A stretch of 64,000 nt of DNA from Brevibacillus laterosporus (lineage in GTDB: Bacteria > Bacillota > Bacilli > Brevibacillales > Brevibacillaceae): the NCBI GenBank assembly GCA_007833815.1, contig CP033464.1, forward strand, positions 4,706,001-4,770,000, read 5' to 3'. The position numbers were made by a program, and so were the translations under genes. The notes under the pieces were generated by a model. The model was not told where the DNA came from. It ran no database searches and saw only the letters and a program-made list of their open reading frames with translations. The stretch's first letter is position 1, and each line of letters starts with the position of its first letter. Shown here one piece after another: positions 63,126-64,000 of the stretch.

Positions 63126-63575
63126 TTATGGCTTTTTTAGGTTAGTCGTTGTAACTAAAACGATCCTGCCATCTTGCATAATTGTATTAACATCCCCTAG
63201 AACTTTGGCCTCAAGCTTGTTAATGCCTTCCGTCCCTTTTAAATCATCTGGAGTTAATCCAGCCAAGGTTTTAATAATGACTTGCTTCACTTGCGGCAGT
63301 CTTTTTTCCAGTTCAGCTTTACTTTTTTTCCCGTCTGCAGTGATGCTAAAGCGCACAACCACAAAATTATTGGTTAAAAGGTTGGTGGTAATGTCATCCG
63401 TATCTACCGAGTATTCCTTCATTTCATCTGCGTTTAATGCTTTTACCACCTCAGCGCCGTTAGCTGTTGTAGATGGAGCAATGATGGACATGTACCCAAA
63501 GAATCCTGCCACACCTAACAGAGTAATAGCAATTAAAATAATAAGTGCCATATTCACTAATTTATTTTGAAACAT
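63126..63575 (-). CDS. fliL: flagellar basal body-associated protein FliL
   Basis: A 149-residue protein with one N-terminal membrane helix (MALIILIAITLLGVAGFFGY) and an extracellular stomatin-like domain (NNFVVVRFSITADGKKSKAE). It strengthens stator-rotor coupling. GGAGG before the ATG at 63575. Confidence 0.93.
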   Translation of the reverse strand: MFQNKLVNMALIILIAITLLGVAGFFGYMSIIAPSTTANGAEVVKALNADEMKEYSVDTDDITTNLLTNNFVVVRFSITADGKKSKAELEKRLPQVKQVIIKTLAGLTPDDLKGTEGINKLEAKVLGDVNTIMQDGRIVLVTTTNLKKP

Positions 63576-63590
63576 AGCGGCCTCCCGTTA

Positions 63591-63806
63591 TTAGCTAGAT
63601 TCGTTCGGTTGCCCGAGCGTCTTTGCCAAATACGATTCCTGATAAAACTGCTTCATTTGAAGAATAATGTCTTCTACTGTCTCTTTGACCAAATATTTCT
63701 TCCCATTGTTCAGGGTAATGATCGTATCTGGTGTTGCTTCTACTACTTCAATATGAACCGCGTTTAAATAAAATGTATTTCCATTAAAACGAGTCAAGCG
63801 AATCAT
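63591..63806 (-). CDS. swrD: swarming motility protein SwrD (FlbD family)
   Basis: A 71-residue protein: MIRLTRFNGNTFYLNAVHIE and ITLNNGKKYLVKETVEDI are hallmarks of FlbD/SwrD. B. subtilis SwrD raises flagellar torque. AAAGGAG before the ATG. Lies between the hook gene and fliL as usual. Confidence 0.93.
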   Translation of the reverse strand: MIRLTRFNGNTFYLNAVHIEVVEATPDTIITLNNGKKYLVKETVEDIILQMKQFYQESYLAKTLGQPNESS

Positions 63807-63831
63807 CTAACGACTCCTTTCAAAGGTGGCA

Positions 63832-63852
63832 GAGGAGGAGTGGTTCCTCCTC
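63832..63852. repeat. hairpin in the flgE-swrD gap
   Basis: GAGGAGGA pairs with TCCTCCTC around GTGGT. No T-run follows on the minus strand, so it is not an obvious terminator; it could shield an mRNA end or affect swrD expression. Confidence 0.45.
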
Positions 63853-63902
63853 ATGCCTTATCGTTGTGATGCTTATTGTTACGTACTGTTACGATTTGTT
63901 AC

Positions 63903-64000
63903 CTATCGTTTTAGGTTAACCAGCTCTTCCAAAATACTGTCGGAAGTGGTGATAATGCGGGAGTTCGCTTGGAAACCGCGCTGAGCAACGATCATTTCAG
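63903..64000 (-). CDS. flgE: flagellar hook protein, C-terminal end (gene continues beyond the right edge)
   Basis: The last 31 codons read [20 protein letters not shown] followed by [11 protein letters not shown] and TAG. This is the conserved C-terminal D0 helix of the FlgE/FlgG group. Position before swrD fits the hook gene (called flgG in older B. subtilis maps). Rod and hook proteins share this end, so the choice relies on context. Confidence 0.85.
   Translation of the reverse strand, partial: EMIVAQRGFQANSRIITTSDSILEELVNLKR

Noticed and set aside
63860..63900. Three TGTTAC repeats after the hook gene
   Set aside because: Short, irregularly spaced and AT-rich; no evidence of a binding site or CRISPR-like array.

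Overview
The window looks like a chromosomal piece of a spore-forming, flagellated Firmicute of the Paenibacillaceae/Brevibacillus type. This is inferred from gene order and protein character; no database was searched. The order from about 5.1 kb to the right edge closely follows the Bacillus subtilis fla/che - rpsB - polC - nusA/infB - pnp - dapA - rnjB region. The dipicolinate synthase pair and a YlmC/YmxH-type gene point to sporulation. Almost every core gene is on the minus strand, so transcription runs from right to left.

Left flank, about 1-5.1 kb: an AT-rich accessory region. It holds the 5' part of an MGT-type glycosyltransferase gene, a small membrane protein, a solo YolD-like gene with a LexA-box-like site, a secreted protein with an undescribed domain, and a membrane-anchored ankyrin protein. 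Next to the core lies a collapsed prophage (about 3.24-5.12 kb). It keeps a methylase C-terminus, a frameshifted endolysin N-terminus, two holin-like genes, an XkdX-like gene and the 3' end of a tyrosine integrase.

Core, read in the direction of transcription (right to left): (i) flagellar/chemotaxis operon, 64.0-43.0 kb: flgE end, swrD, fliL, fliM, fliY, cheY, fliO, fliP, fliQ, fliR, flhB, flhA, flhF, flhG, cheB, cheA, cheW, cheC, cheD, an unknown membrane gene, sigD, a FapA/DUF342 gene, and three little-known genes including a SwrB-like one. (ii) rpsB, tsf, pyrH, frr, uppS, cdsA, dxr, rseP, ispG, proS, polC (42.7-27.9 kb): translation, membrane lipid and isoprenoid synthesis, site-2 proteolysis and replication. 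(iii) An inserted drug/metabolite exporter (27.7-26.8 kb). (iv) rimP, nusA, ylxR, ylxQ, infB, ylxP, rbfA, nrnA, truB, ribF (26.5-18.3 kb): ribosome maturation, transcription and translation initiation. (v) rpsO, pnp, a polysaccharide-deacetylase-like gene, an M16 peptidase, dut, ylmC (18.2-12.2 kb). (vi) dpaA, dpaB, asd, dapG, dapA, rnj (12.0-5.1 kb): the aspartate/diaminopimelate/dipicolinate pathway, then ribonuclease J.

I did not find a convincing new multi-gene system. The most notable observation is an apparent one-base deletion in a G6 run near the start of cdsA, an essential gene. Others are the compressed prophage remnant, several uncharacterised small genes inside the motility operon, a terminator-like hairpin in the rimP-nusA-infB leader, and a long Pro/Tyr/Gln linker in FliY.
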